A DNA stretch of 64,000 nucleotides from DASQEH01 sp963765725 (lineage in GTDB: Bacteria; Actinomycetota; Actinomycetes; Propionibacteriales; Nocardioidaceae). The stretch lies in assembly GCA_963765725.1 (NCBI GenBank), contig CAVXXI010000002.1:124001-188000 (forward strand), in the 5' to 3' direction. The notes below the pieces were generated by a model that saw only the letters and a program-made list of their open reading frames with translations, had not been told where the DNA came from and made no database searches. Position 1 is the first letter of the stretch. Each line of letters begins with the position of its first letter. Below are positions 27,601-36,017 of this stretch, piece by piece. Position numbers and translations under genes: made by a program.

Positions 27601-28355
27601 AGCAGCAGCTCGCGGCACGGCGACGCCCACAGTCCCTGCGGCACGATGTCGAGCGAGCGTTGGTCGGCGACCGCGAAGCTGCGGACCTCCTCGACCTCGT
27701 CGCCCCAGAACTCGATCCGGACCGGATGCTCCTCCGTCGGCGGGAAGACGTCGACGATGCCACCGCGTACCGCGAACTCACCGCGCCGCTCCACGAGGTC
27801 GACCCGCGCGTACGCCGCCGCGGCCAGCCGACGCACGAGCTCCTCGAGCTCGACGGTGTCACCGGTACGGACGGCGACCGGCTCGAGATCTCCCAACCCC
27901 TTGACCTGCGGCTGCAGCACCGACCGGACGGGCGCGACGAGCACCGTGATGTGGCCCTGAGATGTCGTCGTGTCGTCGGGGTGCGTGAGTCTGCGCAGGA
28001 CAGCGAGCCGGCGCCCGACCGTGTCGGAGCGGGGCGAGAGCCGCTCGTGCGGAAGCGTCTCCCAGGCGGGGAAGTCGGCGACCCGCTCGGAGTCGGTGAG
28101 GGAGCGCAGCGCGGCCGCGACCTCGTCGCTCTCCCGGGTAGTGGCCGTGACGACCAGCACAGTCTTGTCCGCGCCGCCGTCGGTCGCGGACGCGGCGAGC
28201 GCAGCCGCCACGAAGGGACGCAGTGCCGCAGGCGCCGTCAGGTCGAGCGTCGAGGCTCCCGGTCGCCGGGCCCGGGTGAGCGCAGGCCGCAGCGACGGCT
28301 CCGCCGCGACGAGCGGAGTGAGGGCCTGCAGGGATCGGGTTCTGATCGCGTTCAC
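24696..28355 (-). CDS. mfd: Transcription-repair coupling factor Mfd
   Basis: Mfd removes RNA polymerase stalled at DNA lesions and recruits UvrA. The 1219-residue length is normal. In order: UvrB-like modules (1 to about 380), the RNA-polymerase interacting domain with LLPGDYVVHEQHGVGRYVEM (around 545-565), a double-stranded translocase with Walker A GDVGYGKTE and DEEQ box (VDEEQRFG), helicase motifs including SATPIPRTLEMA and QLRGRVGRG, and the C-terminal TRCF domain. The start is GTG at 28353-28355. It heads the mfd-surA-like-mazG-eno run. Confidence 0.95.
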   Translation of the reverse strand: MNAIRTRSLQALTPLVAAEPSLRPALTRARRPGASTLDLTAPAALRPFVAAALAASATDGGADKTVLVVTATTRESDEVAAALRSLTDSERVADFPAWETLPHERLSPRSDTVGRRLAVLRRLTHPDDTTTSQGHITVLVAPVRSVLQPQVKGLGDLEPVAVRTGDTVELEELVRRLAAAAYARVDLVERRGEFAVRGGIVDVFPPTEEHPVRIEFWGDEVEEVRSFAVADQRSLDIVPQGLWASPCRELLLTDEVRARARDLAAAHPELRDMLDKLAEGHVVEGMESLAPALVDEMELLVDLLPSDTVVLVCDPERVRGRAHDLVATSTEFLRASWAAAAGGGTAPIDLGAAAYHTLGDVRTHALGRGMSWWSLSPFGLGTGELDDVEGAPRVLRTETGDVVALDADTSSSVESLTIGIRAADTYRGDTEAAVKDIAGFVRDGRSVVLVTEGHGPAERLVEVLGDSDIAARLVDDLDPSELAPGHGSGVVEVVQGSLEHGFVADAIGLVVLTGDDLTSSRTTVRDSRRMPSRRRKQIDPLELLPGDYVVHEQHGVGRYVEMIQRTVAGATREYVVIEYAASKRGQPADRLFVPTDTLDQVTRYVGGEHPSLDRLGGSDWNKRKGRARRAVRQIAAELIKLYAARQATRGHAFGPDSPWQRELEDAFPYVETPDQLASVEEVKRDMEQPIPMDRLICGDVGYGKTEIAIRAAFKAVQDGKQVAVLVPTTLLVQQHQQTFSERFAGFPVVVKPLSRFQSDAEVADVTAGLASGTVDVVIGTHRLFNPEIKLKDLGLVIVDEEQRFGVEHKEELKRMRTAVDVLSMSATPIPRTLEMAITGIREMSTITTPPEERHPVLTFVGGYDDAQVTAAIRRELLREGQVFYIHNRVQSIDKAATRLSRLVPEARVVAAHGQMQEHQLEQVMVDFWERKSDVLVCTTIVESGLDVANANTLIIERADLLGLSQLHQLRGRVGRGGERAYAYFLYPPEKPLTETAHDRLETIAQHADLGAGMAVAMKDLEIRGAGNLLGGEQSGHIADVGFDLYVRLVGEAVAEYRGDTTEEEPEVKIELPVDAHLPHAYVPSERLRLEMYKRLAEVRSLDQVEEVRSELLDRYGALPDPVDNLLAVARLRVKARTARLTDVNGQGGFIRFSPVDIPESRRVRLDRLYPRSVVKTAVRSILVPRPMSGVVGGEQVRDVAVLDWAGRVIDDIIAESPAT

Positions 28356-28374
28356 GATACGTGGCTGCCGAACG

Positions 28375-29160
28375 CTAGGAGGTGGACCAGTAGTCGCGCA
28401 CGAAGCCGCTCACCTGGTCGGCGAGCTCCGGCCGGCAGACCAACAGGTCGGGCAGCCAGACGTCCTCCTGGTTGTAGGCGAGCGGCGCGCCGTCGGCTCG
28501 GCTGGTGAACAGTCCCGCCGCACGGGCCACGACGACAGGTGCCGCGGAGTCCCACTCGTACTGACCGCCCGCGTGCACGTAGATGTCGGTGACGTCACGC
28601 ACGACCGAGATGACCTTCGCGCCGGCGGACCCCATTGCGACGAGCTCGGCGTCCATGGACTCGGCGAGGGCGGCCACGAACTCGGGAGGTCGCGTCCGGC
28701 TGACCGCGATGCGGGGCCTCGCGCTGGAGCGGGGCGGCACCACGGGGGGTTCTGCGGTGCTGAACGTGGCGGACATCCCGGGCTGTGCGACGGCCCCGGC
28801 GACGAGGTCGCCGTCTCGCCACAGCGCGACGTGCACGGCCCAGTCGTCCCTCGGAGGCTCGGAATACTCACGCGTGCCGTCGAGGGGGTCGACGATCCAG
28901 ACCCGATCGCTGGTGAGGCGCGCCTTGTCGTCCTTGCCCTCCTCGCTGAGGACGGCGTCGTCAGGCCGGTACCGCGCCAGCAGCTGCATCAGAATCGTAT
29001 GGCCGAGGGCGTCGCCGGCATCCTTGAGCGCCCTGCCCTCGAGCCCCTGGCCGCGCAGGTCCTCCAGGCGGCGACCGGCAACCGTCGCGGCCCAGGCGGC
29101 GAGCTGGTGGTCGTCTCGGACGACCTGGTCCGGCGCCTCGGGGAGAGCAGAGTCAGTCAC
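28375..29160 (-). CDS. cysQ: 3'(2'),5'-bisphosphate nucleotidase CysQ / inositol-phosphatase family
   Basis: The 261-residue protein has the Mg2+-binding signatures of the inositol monophosphatase superfamily: LSEEGKDD, WIVDPLDGTREYS and the C-terminal WDSAAPVVVARAAG. The REYS after DGT and the overall layout match actinobacterial CysQ, which degrades PAP from sulfate assimilation. An inositol- or fructose-bisphosphatase role remains possible. GTG start at 29160. It lies 20 bp upstream of mfd in the same direction. Confidence 0.8.
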   Translation of the reverse strand: MTDSALPEAPDQVVRDDHQLAAWAATVAGRRLEDLRGQGLEGRALKDAGDALGHTILMQLLARYRPDDAVLSEEGKDDKARLTSDRVWIVDPLDGTREYSEPPRDDWAVHVALWRDGDLVAGAVAQPGMSATFSTAEPPVVPPRSSARPRIAVSRTRPPEFVAALAESMDAELVAMGSAGAKVISVVRDVTDIYVHAGGQYEWDSAAPVVVARAAGLFTSRADGAPLAYNQEDVWLPDLLVCRPELADQVSGFVRDYWSTS

Positions 29161-29201
29161 TGTGTCAACTCTGCCATACCCCGGGGGCGGCCCGTCGCCC
29201 G

Positions 29202-29789
29202 TCAGCTGTTGAACAAGTTCTGGGTGCGTTGGAGCCCCTCGGTCACGAGCGACTCGACGGCGTCGGCGGCGCGTTGCACGTGTACGTCCAGCTCACGCCG
29301 CTCGGTGGAGCTGAAGTGCGTCAGCAGATACGCCGCGGCGTCCTGGCGACCGGGCGGACGGCCCACACCCAGCCGGACCCGGTAGAAGTCCCCGGTGCCG
29401 AGGGAGCGCCGGATCGACTTGAGGCCGTTGTGACCGTTGTCTCCGCCGCCGAACTTGACCCGGAGGTCACCGAAGGGCAGGTCGATCTCGTCGTGCACCA
29501 CCACCAGGCGGTCGGGCGCGACCTTGTAGAAACCGAGCAGACCTGCGACAGGTCCGCCGGACTCGTTCATGTAGCTGCGGGCCCGCCCAAGTACGGCGCG
29601 CACACCGGGAACGCCGGCCAATCGGCCCTCGACCACGCTCGCGCGGCCCGTTCTCGCGGACTTCCAGCGCCCGGACATGCGGGCCGCCAGCTCGTCGCAC
29701 ACCAGGTAGCCGAGGTTGTGGCGGGTCCCCTCGTAGGAGCTGCCCGGGTTGCCGAGCCCGACGACAACCCACCCGTCGTAGTCCGCCAT
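29202..29789 (-). CDS. pth: Peptidyl-tRNA hydrolase
   Basis: Pth releases peptidyl groups from tRNAs dropped by ribosomes. The 195-residue protein has the expected motifs: GLGNPGSSYEGTRHNLGY (catalytic His in TRHN), KSYMN-like SYMNESG, VHDEIDLPFGDLRVKFGGGDNGHNGLKS with the GH active loop, and YRVRLGVGRP. I start at the ATG at 29789 (MADYDGW); an open frame to 29825 is possible but would overlap rplY. It follows rplY by 32 bp, the classical pair. Confidence 0.92.
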   Translation of the reverse strand: MADYDGWVVVGLGNPGSSYEGTRHNLGYLVCDELAARMSGRWKSARTGRASVVEGRLAGVPGVRAVLGRARSYMNESGGPVAGLLGFYKVAPDRLVVVHDEIDLPFGDLRVKFGGGDNGHNGLKSIRRSLGTGDFYRVRLGVGRPPGRQDAAAYLLTHFSSTERRELDVHVQRAADAVESLVTEGLQRTQNLFNS

Positions 29790-29821
29790 CGCGGCCGGTG
29801 ACCTCCGCAACCAGCGGAGAA

Positions 29822-30501
29822 TCACTCCTCGGTGGAGCCTTCGGTGTCCTCGGCCGGCGCCTCGGCGGCGGCCTCCTCCTCGGCGATCTCAGCATCGGAC
29901 TGGTCGTGCTCGACGCCCAGGTCGGCCTCGGCCTCGGCGATGTCGGCCTCGAGCTCCTCGGCGGTCTGCGCTGCCGAGATGTTCACGATGAGGGCGTCCT
30001 CGTCGAGGCTCAACGTGGAGCCAGCGGGCAGCTTCAAGTCCCGAGCGAGGATCTGCGTGCCGGCCTCCAGGCCCTCCACGTCCACCTCGATAGCCTCGGG
30101 AAGGTGGGTCGCCTCTGCCTCGATCGGCACCGTGTTGTGCTCGACGGACACCAGCGTCTCCGGAGCGGCTTCCCCGACCACGAGGACGCGTACGTCGACA
30201 GTGACCTTCTCACCGCGCCGGACCAAGATCAGATCGGCGTGCTCGATGAAACCCTTGATGGGATCGCGTTGCACCTGCTTCGGCAGCGCAAGCTGGCTGG
30301 TGCCGTCGATCTCGATCGACAGCAGTGCGTTAGCGGTCTTCAGTGCGAGCATCAGGTCGTGACCCGGCAGGGTGACGTGCACGGGTCGGAGCCGTGGCCG
30401 TAGAGCACGGCGGGCACCTTGTTGTCTCGGCGGATGCGGCGCGCCGCACCCTTGCCGAACGACGTACGCGGCTCGGCGTGGATCTTGACTTCTGAAGACA
30501 C
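29822..30501 (-). CDS. rplY: 50S ribosomal protein L25 (CTC form), interrupted by a single-base frameshift
   Basis: The N-terminus (GTG at 30501; SSEVKIHAEPRTSFGKGAARR) with RDNKVPAVLYGHGSDP lies in one frame, and the continuation (VHVTLPGHDLMLAL to the acidic C-terminal tail) in another. One base is missing at about 30382, where the plus strand reads CACGGGTCGG but CACCGGGTCGG is needed. Repaired, it is a 226-residue long-form L25/TL5, a 5S rRNA binding protein with a C-terminal CTC domain and an acidic Glu/Ala-rich tail. L25 is conserved and the rest of the gene is intact, so an error in the sequence is the simplest reading. Confidence 0.88.
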
Positions 30502-30658
30502 GGGACCTAACTCCTTGAAGCACTTCGCACAACGGCGACATCCGGTGTTGCCGACACGTCGTACACAGCATCTCCCGCGTCGATCACGGAGCGGCTGCTC
30601 CCTCGCCAAGGCAACCTGGCGATCTTAGCCGCTCCGGTGGGTCGGGACGAAATTCGCC

Positions 30659-31639
30659 TCAGGCCCTGCCCTCGAAGAGGCTCGTCACCGAGCCGTCCTC
30701 GAAGACCTCGCGGATGGCCCGGCTGATCAGTGGCGCGATCGACAGCGTGGTCAGCTTGTCGAACTTGCGGTCGGCGGCGATGGGCAACGTGTTCGTCACG
30801 ATGATCTCGGCGGCCCGGCAGTTCTTCAGCCGGTCCACCGCCGGCCCGGACAGGATCGCGTGGGTCGCAGCGATCACCACGTCGGAGGCGCCCGCGTCCA
30901 TCAGCGCCTCGGCGGCCTTCACGATGGTGCCCCCGGTGTCGATCATGTCGTCGACCAGCACGCACACCCGCCCCCGCACCTCACCGACGACCCGGTTCGC
31001 GACCGACTCGTTGGCCTTGGTGACGTCGCGGGTCTTGTGGATGAACGCCAACGGGGCTCCGTCGAGACGTTCCGACCACTGCTCGGCGACCCTGATCCGG
31101 CCGGCGTCCGGGGACACGACGGCCAGCTTCTCCTGGCCATAGCGCTGGTCGACGTACTCCGACAGGATCGGCAGCGCCATCAAGTGGTCGACCGGACCGT
31201 CGAAGAAGCCCTGGATCTGCGCCGTGTGGAGGTCGACGCAGATGAGCCGGTTGGCTCCGGCCGTCTTGTACAGGTCGGCCATCAACCGGGCGGAGATGGG
31301 CTCTCGTCCCCGGCTCTTCTTGTCCTGACGGGCGTACCCGTAGTTGGGGAGCACGACGGTGATCCGCTTCGCCGACGCCCGCTTCAGCGCGTCGACCATG
31401 ATCAGCTGCTCCATGATCCACTCGTTCACCGGCGCGCAGTGGCTCTGGATCACGAAGGCGTCGCTGCCGCGCACCGACTCCTGGTAGCGCACGTAGTACT
31501 CGCTGTTGGCGAAGTCCCGGTGCGTGGTGGGGACGAGCGCGGTGCCGAGCAGGGTCGCGACCTCGTCCGCCAGGTTGGGGTGAGCTCGCCCGGCGAACAG
31601 CATCAGGTTCTTCTCGGTGGTCCGCTTGAGACCGGTCAC
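30659..31639 (-). CDS. prs: Ribose-phosphate pyrophosphokinase
   Basis: Prs makes 5-phosphoribosyl-1-pyrophosphate from ribose 5-phosphate and ATP for nucleotide, His and Trp synthesis. All signatures are visible in the 326 residues: the flexible loop YARQDKKSRGREPISARL, the Mg/ATP site DLHTAQIQGFFDGP, and the PRPP loop VCVLVDDMIDTGGT. GTG start at 31637-31639 overlapping the glmU stop by GTGA, the conserved glmU-prs order. A 157-bp gap separates it from rplY downstream. Confidence 0.95.
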   Translation of the reverse strand: MTGLKRTTEKNLMLFAGRAHPNLADEVATLLGTALVPTTHRDFANSEYYVRYQESVRGSDAFVIQSHCAPVNEWIMEQLIMVDALKRASAKRITVVLPNYGYARQDKKSRGREPISARLMADLYKTAGANRLICVDLHTAQIQGFFDGPVDHLMALPILSEYVDQRYGQEKLAVVSPDAGRIRVAEQWSERLDGAPLAFIHKTRDVTKANESVANRVVGEVRGRVCVLVDDMIDTGGTIVKAAEALMDAGASDVVIAATHAILSGPAVDRLKNCRAAEIIVTNTLPIAADRKFDKLTTLSIAPLISRAIREVFEDGSVTSLFEGRA

Positions 31640-33078
31640 TCGGATGCCTCCTCGTCAAGGGCGGTTTCTGCGGCGTGTGCCGCTGCGCTGCCGGGCCGCT
31701 TGCGCGCTACCCAACCGTCGAGATGTCGCTGGGGGCCACTGCTCACCGCCAGCGCGCCGGGCGGCACATTGCGCCGCACGACGGTGCCGGCACCGGTGGC
31801 CGCGCCGTCACCGATCACGACCGGGGCGACGAACACGTTGTCCGACCCCGTCTTGCAGTGCTTTCCGACGGTGGTGCGGCTCTTCGAGACCCCATCGAAG
31901 TTGGCGAAGATCGTCCCGGCCCCGATGTTGGTCCCCTCCCCGATCTCGGCGTCGCCGACATAGGACAGATGGGGGACTTTCGCACCGGTACCGATCACCG
32001 CGTTCTTCGTCTCCACGAAGGTGCCGATCTTCCCTGCCGACCCGAGCACGGTCCCCGGACGCAGGTAGGCGAACGGTCCCACCGTCGACCCCGGTCCCAG
32101 TACCGCCTGCGAGCCGTGCGTGCGCACCACACGAGAATCGGCCCCGACCTCGACGTCGGTCAACGTCGTGTCGGGGCCGATCACGGCACCGGTGTCCACC
32201 CGGGTGGAGCCGTGCAGCTGCACCCCCGGCTTGAGCGACACGTCGGGCGCGAGCTGTACGGTCACGTCGACCCACGTCGTGAGCGGGTCGACCACCTCGA
32301 CCCCGGCGTCCATCCAGTGCTCCAGCACTCTGCGGTTGAGCTCACGACCCAGGGCGGACAGCTGGGACCGGGTGTTGGCGCCCTCGATCTGCCACTCGTC
32401 GTCGGTGACCTGCGCGCCGACCCGCTGGCCGTCCGTACGGGCGAGCGCCACGACGTCGGTGAGGTACACCTCACCTGCCGCGTTGTCCCTGCCGACCCGC
32501 TGGAGCAGGGTGCGCAGCACGGCCCCGTCGAACGCGAAGATGCCGGAGTTGACCTCCCGGATCGCCCGCTCGAACTCGGTCGCATCCTTCTCCTCCACCA
32601 CTGCGACAACGGCGCCGGAGGAGTCCCGCACCACGCGGCCGTAGCCGAAGGGGTCCGGCAGCGAGGCGGTGAGGATGGTGACAGCGTTGGCAGCGGCGAC
32701 GTGGGCAGCGACCAGACCGGCCAACATCGAGGTCGTCTGCAGCGGGACGTCTCCGTAGGTCACCACGACCACGCCGTGGTCGAGCGGGGGCAGCGCCCCC
32801 AGGGCCACCTGCACCGCATGGCCCGTACCGAGCTGGCGCTCCTGGACCACGACCGTGACGTCGGGCCCGACCTCGGCGAGGTGCGGCTCGACCCGGTCGC
32901 GACCGTGGCCGACGACGACGGCCAGTCGATCGGGCTCGAGCCCGCGGGCCGCGACCAGGCTGTGGTCGAGCAGGGTCCTCCCGCCGATGGCGTGCAGGAC
33001 CTTCGGTGTCGCCGACCGCATCCGGGTCCCACCCCCCGCCGCCAGTACGATGACGGCTACCGGGCGGACTGGTGTCAC
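31636..33078 (-). CDS. glmU: Bifunctional UDP-GlcNAc pyrophosphorylase / GlcN-1-P acetyltransferase
   Basis: GlmU makes UDP-N-acetylglucosamine for peptidoglycan. The N-terminal uridyltransferase has the LAAGGGTRMRSATPKVL nucleotide loop (residues 12-28) and GTGHAVQVAL; the C-terminal half is a left-handed beta helix of hexapeptide repeats with YLRPGTVLG, NFDGVSKSRTTVG and the acetyl-CoA region. Length 480 is normal. GTG start at 33078. The tRNA-Gln gene lies 20 bp upstream on the same strand. Confidence 0.95.
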   Translation of the reverse strand: MTPVRPVAVIVLAAGGGTRMRSATPKVLHAIGGRTLLDHSLVAARGLEPDRLAVVVGHGRDRVEPHLAEVGPDVTVVVQERQLGTGHAVQVALGALPPLDHGVVVVTYGDVPLQTTSMLAGLVAAHVAAANAVTILTASLPDPFGYGRVVRDSSGAVVAVVEEKDATEFERAIREVNSGIFAFDGAVLRTLLQRVGRDNAAGEVYLTDVVALARTDGQRVGAQVTDDEWQIEGANTRSQLSALGRELNRRVLEHWMDAGVEVVDPLTTWVDVTVQLAPDVSLKPGVQLHGSTRVDTGAVIGPDTTLTDVEVGADSRVVRTHGSQAVLGPGSTVGPFAYLRPGTVLGSAGKIGTFVETKNAVIGTGAKVPHLSYVGDAEIGEGTNIGAGTIFANFDGVSKSRTTVGKHCKTGSDNVFVAPVVIGDGAATGAGTVVRRNVPPGALAVSSGPQRHLDGWVARKRPGSAAAHAAETALDEEASE

Positions 33079-33098
33079 CTACGCTCCTCGCGGTTGCG

Positions 33099-33171
33099 CT
33101 CCCCCGCCTGGCTTCGATCCAGGACCTCAAGCTTCAAAGGCTTGCGGGCTGCCGGGTTACCCCACAGGGGA
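33099..33171 (-). tRNA. tRNA-Gln (anticodon UUG)
   Basis: The minus strand folds as a 73-nt cloverleaf: acceptor TCCCCTG/CGGGGGA (one G-U), D stem GGG/CCC, anticodon arm CAAGC-CTTTGAA-GCTTG with UUG at 33135-33137, T arm CCTGG-ATCGAAG-CCAGG. The T loop starts with A instead of the near-universal T54. A tRNA-Gln ahead of glmU-prs is a common actinobacterial arrangement. Confidence 0.85.
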
Positions 33172-33295
33172 TTGCGTGGCGTGCTCCGGGACGGCGCACC
33201 CCTGCGTGGCCCCAGTCTGCCACAGGGTCTTCCGGGCCCGGGCGGCTCGCCGGACACGCCGACGACATGCCGTGGCTGGCCGGCATTGCTTTCCA

Positions 33296-33330
33296 GTTAC
33301 GTAACCGTAGGTTACGCTCGAGTAAGTAAC
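33296..33330. promoter_or_regulatory. Clustered GTTAC/GTAAC palindromes upstream of desaturase
   Basis: Four alternating half-sites occur within 35 bp: GTTAC at 33296, GTAAC at 33301, GTTAC at 33311 and GTAAC at 33326. They form a perfect 10-bp palindrome (33296-33305) and a perfect GTAACC-gta-GGTTAC palindrome (33301-33315). The block lies 28-62 bp before the desaturase start. The adjacent TetR-family gene is the natural candidate binder. Confidence 0.7.
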
Positions 33331-33357
33331 CGACCGCTCGCCACTTGGAGACGCTGA

Positions 33358-34329
33358 ATGACGCCAGCCACGGCAGTAGACGCCGCCCCGATCCCCGACC
33401 CGGCATCGCAGGTCCTCGGCACGCTGGGGGGCGATGTCCAGTCCCGGGCGGAGCGCATCGCGCTGGGCGTCTTCATCGTGCTGCCGTTCCTCGCGATAGT
33501 CGCCGCCGTGCCCATCGCCTGGGGCGGCTGGCTGGGCTGGCGGGACGTGGCGATCGCTGTCGTGATGTACGCGATCACCGGCCACGGGATCACCGTCGGC
33601 TTCCACCGCTTCTTCACCCACAAGTCCTTCAAGCCCAACCGCGCCCTCAAGGTGACACTCGCCGTCGCCGGCTCGATGGCGATCCAGGGCCCGGTCATCC
33701 GCTGGGTGGCCGACCACCGCAAGCACCACAAGTTCTCCGACCGTGACGGTGACCCGCACTCCCCCTGGCGCTATGGGGAGACGATCCCGGCACTGATGAA
33801 GGGCCTCTTCTTCGCCCACATGGGATGGCTGTTCGACGCCGAGCAGACCTCCCAGCGCCAGTACGCCCCCGACCTCCTGAAGGACCACGACATCGTCCGC
33901 GTGTCACGCGCCTTCCCGTGGCTGGTCGCCGTGTCGCTCGCCCTCCCGCTGGTGGTCGGAGGCCTCTTGTCGATGTCCTGGCAGGGCGCGGCGACGGCAT
34001 TCTTCTGGGGCTCGCTGGTCCGCGTCGGGCTGCTGCACCACGTCACGTGGTCCATCAACTCCATCTGCCACGCGGTCGGACAACGTCCCTTCAAGTCGCG
34101 GGACAAGTCCGGCAACGTCTGGTGGCTGGCGATCCCCTCGATGGGCGAGTCGTGGCACAACCTGCACCACAGCGACCCGACGTGCGCACGCCACGGCGTC
34201 CTCCGGGGCCAGATCGACACCTCGGCCCGGATCATCTGGCTGATGGAGAAGCTCGGTTGGGTCTCGGCCGTGAGGTGGCCGGTCAAGGACAGGCTCGAGG
34301 CCAAGCGCGTCTCGCCGGTGAGCTCCTGA
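33358..34329 (+). CDS. Membrane fatty acid (acyl-CoA/lipid) desaturase
   Basis: The 323-residue membrane protein has four main hydrophobic segments and the three His boxes of delta-9 type desaturases: GFHRFFTH (around residue 85), HRKHHKFSD, and HNLHHSDPTCARHG, which bind the diiron centre. It would introduce a double bond into long-chain acyl groups using an electron-transfer partner not present here. The operator cluster upstream and the TetR gene 28 bp downstream suggest a self-contained, lipid-responsive unit. Confidence 0.88.
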   Translation: MTPATAVDAAPIPDPASQVLGTLGGDVQSRAERIALGVFIVLPFLAIVAAVPIAWGGWLGWRDVAIAVVMYAITGHGITVGFHRFFTHKSFKPNRALKVTLAVAGSMAIQGPVIRWVADHRKHHKFSDRDGDPHSPWRYGETIPALMKGLFFAHMGWLFDAEQTSQRQYAPDLLKDHDIVRVSRAFPWLVAVSLALPLVVGGLLSMSWQGAATAFFWGSLVRVGLLHHVTWSINSICHAVGQRPFKSRDKSGNVWWLAIPSMGESWHNLHHSDPTCARHGVLRGQIDTSARIIWLMEKLGWVSAVRWPVKDRLEAKRVSPVSS

Positions 34330-34357
34330 CCGGCCCGGGAACCGTCGAGTCGGCGTC

Positions 34358-34996
34358 GTGAGCGACGCCAGGACCAAACGACCCCAGCGGCACCGGATGA
34401 CGAGCGCCGAGCGGCGCGAGCAGCTGCTCGAGATCGCCAGAGCCCTCTTCGCAGAGCGCGGCTTCGAGGGCGCGTCGATCGAGGAGATCGCCACCCGCGC
34501 AGGCGTCTCCAAGCCGATCGTCTACGAGCACTTCGGCGGCAAGGAGGGGCTGTACGCCGTCGTCGTCGACCGTGAGGTCCGCACGCTGCTGTCGATGATG
34601 CGCTCCTCACTCACCGCCGGACGTCCGCGTGAGCTCCTCGAGCAAGCCACCTTCGCACTGCTCGACTACATCGACTCCTCGTCCGACGGCTTCCGGATCC
34701 TGGTCCGGGACTCACCCCTGGGGTCGGACTCCGGCTCCTTCGGGTCGATCATCGGCGACATCGCGTCACGCGTCGAGTACATCCTGGAGGCGGAGTTCCG
34801 CAACCGCGGGCTCGACGCTGAGTACGCCCCGATGTATGCGCAGATGCTCGTCGGCATGGTCGGGACGACCGGCCAGTGGTGGCTCAACGCCCGCAAGGCC
34901 GCCAAGTCCGACGTCGCCGCCCACCTGGTCAACCTGGCGTGGAACGGCCTGTCCGGTCTCGAGAAGGCACCAGAGCTCAGGACCCGGCACGACTGA
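34358..34996 (+). CDS. TetR-family transcriptional regulator
   Basis: The 212-residue protein has the N-terminal TetR helix-turn-helix (ARALFAERGFEGASIEEIA then TRAGVSKPIVYEHFGGKEGLY, residues about 27-72) and a C-terminal ligand-binding helix bundle. GTG start at 34358, 28 bp after the desaturase stop, probably co-transcribed. I infer that it controls the desaturase through the GTTAC/GTAAC palindromes and senses an acyl compound; neither is shown by sequence. Its 3' end overlaps the adenosine deaminase gene by 20 nt, tail to tail. Confidence 0.88.
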   Translation: MSDARTKRPQRHRMTSAERREQLLEIARALFAERGFEGASIEEIATRAGVSKPIVYEHFGGKEGLYAVVVDREVRTLLSMMRSSLTAGRPRELLEQATFALLDYIDSSSDGFRILVRDSPLGSDSGSFGSIIGDIASRVEYILEAEFRNRGLDAEYAPMYAQMLVGMVGTTGQWWLNARKAAKSDVAAHLVNLAWNGLSGLEKAPELRTRHD

Positions 34997-36008
34997 GGTA
35001 GTCGTCGATCTCCGCGAGCACCCGCGTCTTGAGCTCGGCGGGGGCGAAGCTCGCGCGGACAGCGGCGGCGGCGAGCTGCGCGACGCCGGCGGTGTCCAGT
35101 CCGAGTAGGTCGGCGGCGACCTCGTACTCCCGATTGAGGGTCGTGTTGAACATGGGCGGGTCGTCGGAGTTCACCGTGACCGTCGCCCCCGCCTCGTACA
35201 TCGTGATGATCGGGTGGTCGGCGAGGACCTTCACCGCTCCGGTCGCGATGTTGGACGTGGGGCACACCTCGAGCGGGATCTGCGCCGAAACGAGGTGATC
35301 GAGCAGTCGAGGGTCCGCAGTCGCGGAGGTCCCGTGCCCGATCCGCTCGGCTCCGAGGTCGTTGAGGGCGTCCCAGATGGTCTGCGGCCCGGTCGTCTCG
35401 CCGGCGTGCGGAACCGACCGCAGTCCCTCTGCCAGCGCCCGGTCGAAGTACTCCTTGAACTGCGGGCGCGGCACGCCGATCTCCGGCCCGCCCAGCCCGA
35501 ATGAGACGAGCCCGTCGGGGGCGAGCTCGGTCGCGATGCGCAGTGTCTCCCGCGCGGCGGGGATGCCCAGCTCGCCCGGGATGTCGAAGCACCACCGCAG
35601 CACCAGATCGAAGTCGCGCTCGGCGGCCGAGCGGGCGTCCTCGATGGCCTCGCAGAAGGCGGCTGCCGGGACGCCGGCGAGCACCGACGTGTACGGCGAG
35701 CAGGTCAGCTCGGCGTACCGGATCTGCTGAGCCGCCATCTCCCGGGCGATCTCGTAGGTCAGCATCCGGACGTCCTCGGGCGTACGCACCAGGTCGACCA
35801 CCGAGACGTACACCGTCACGAAGTGCGCGAAGTCGGTGAACCGGAAATAGTCGACGACCAGCTCGGGCATCGTGGGGACCGGGGTGCCGGGATGCCGGGA
35901 GGCGAGCTCGGCGACGATACGCGGCGAAGCCGAGCCGACGTGGTGGACGTGCAGCTCCGCCTTGGGCAGACCCGCGATGAACTCGCCGAGGGCGGCAGAA
36001 GGTGACAT
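34977..36008 (-). CDS. add: Adenosine deaminase family protein
   Basis: The 343-residue TIM-barrel amidohydrolase has metal- and substrate-binding motifs of the family: an N-terminal KAELHVHHVGS in place of the usual ELHxHLxG, HAGET, GHGTS, CPTSN and NSDDPPMF. The HVHHVGSA variant marks a distinct actinobacterial branch; deamination of adenosine is likely but adenine or aminodeoxyfutalosine deamination cannot be excluded. It is followed 9 bp upstream by the leftward VOC and methyltransferase genes, possibly one transcript. Confidence 0.82.
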   Translation of the reverse strand: MSPSAALGEFIAGLPKAELHVHHVGSASPRIVAELASRHPGTPVPTMPELVVDYFRFTDFAHFVTVYVSVVDLVRTPEDVRMLTYEIAREMAAQQIRYAELTCSPYTSVLAGVPAAAFCEAIEDARSAAERDFDLVLRWCFDIPGELGIPAARETLRIATELAPDGLVSFGLGGPEIGVPRPQFKEYFDRALAEGLRSVPHAGETTGPQTIWDALNDLGAERIGHGTSATADPRLLDHLVSAQIPLEVCPTSNIATGAVKVLADHPIITMYEAGATVTVNSDDPPMFNTTLNREYEVAADLLGLDTAGVAQLAAAAVRASFAPAELKTRVLAEIDDYLSRAGS

Positions 36009-36017
36009 CGGACGACT

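Noticed and set aside
26529..28508. 659-codon rightward frame opposite mfd
   Set aside because: Pure antisense shadow of mfd with no recognisable domain.
33099..33171. tRNA-Sec on the plus strand (TTCAAA loop)
   Set aside because: The plus-strand fold lacks a T loop and the long extra arm; the minus strand gives a complete tRNA-Gln cloverleaf.
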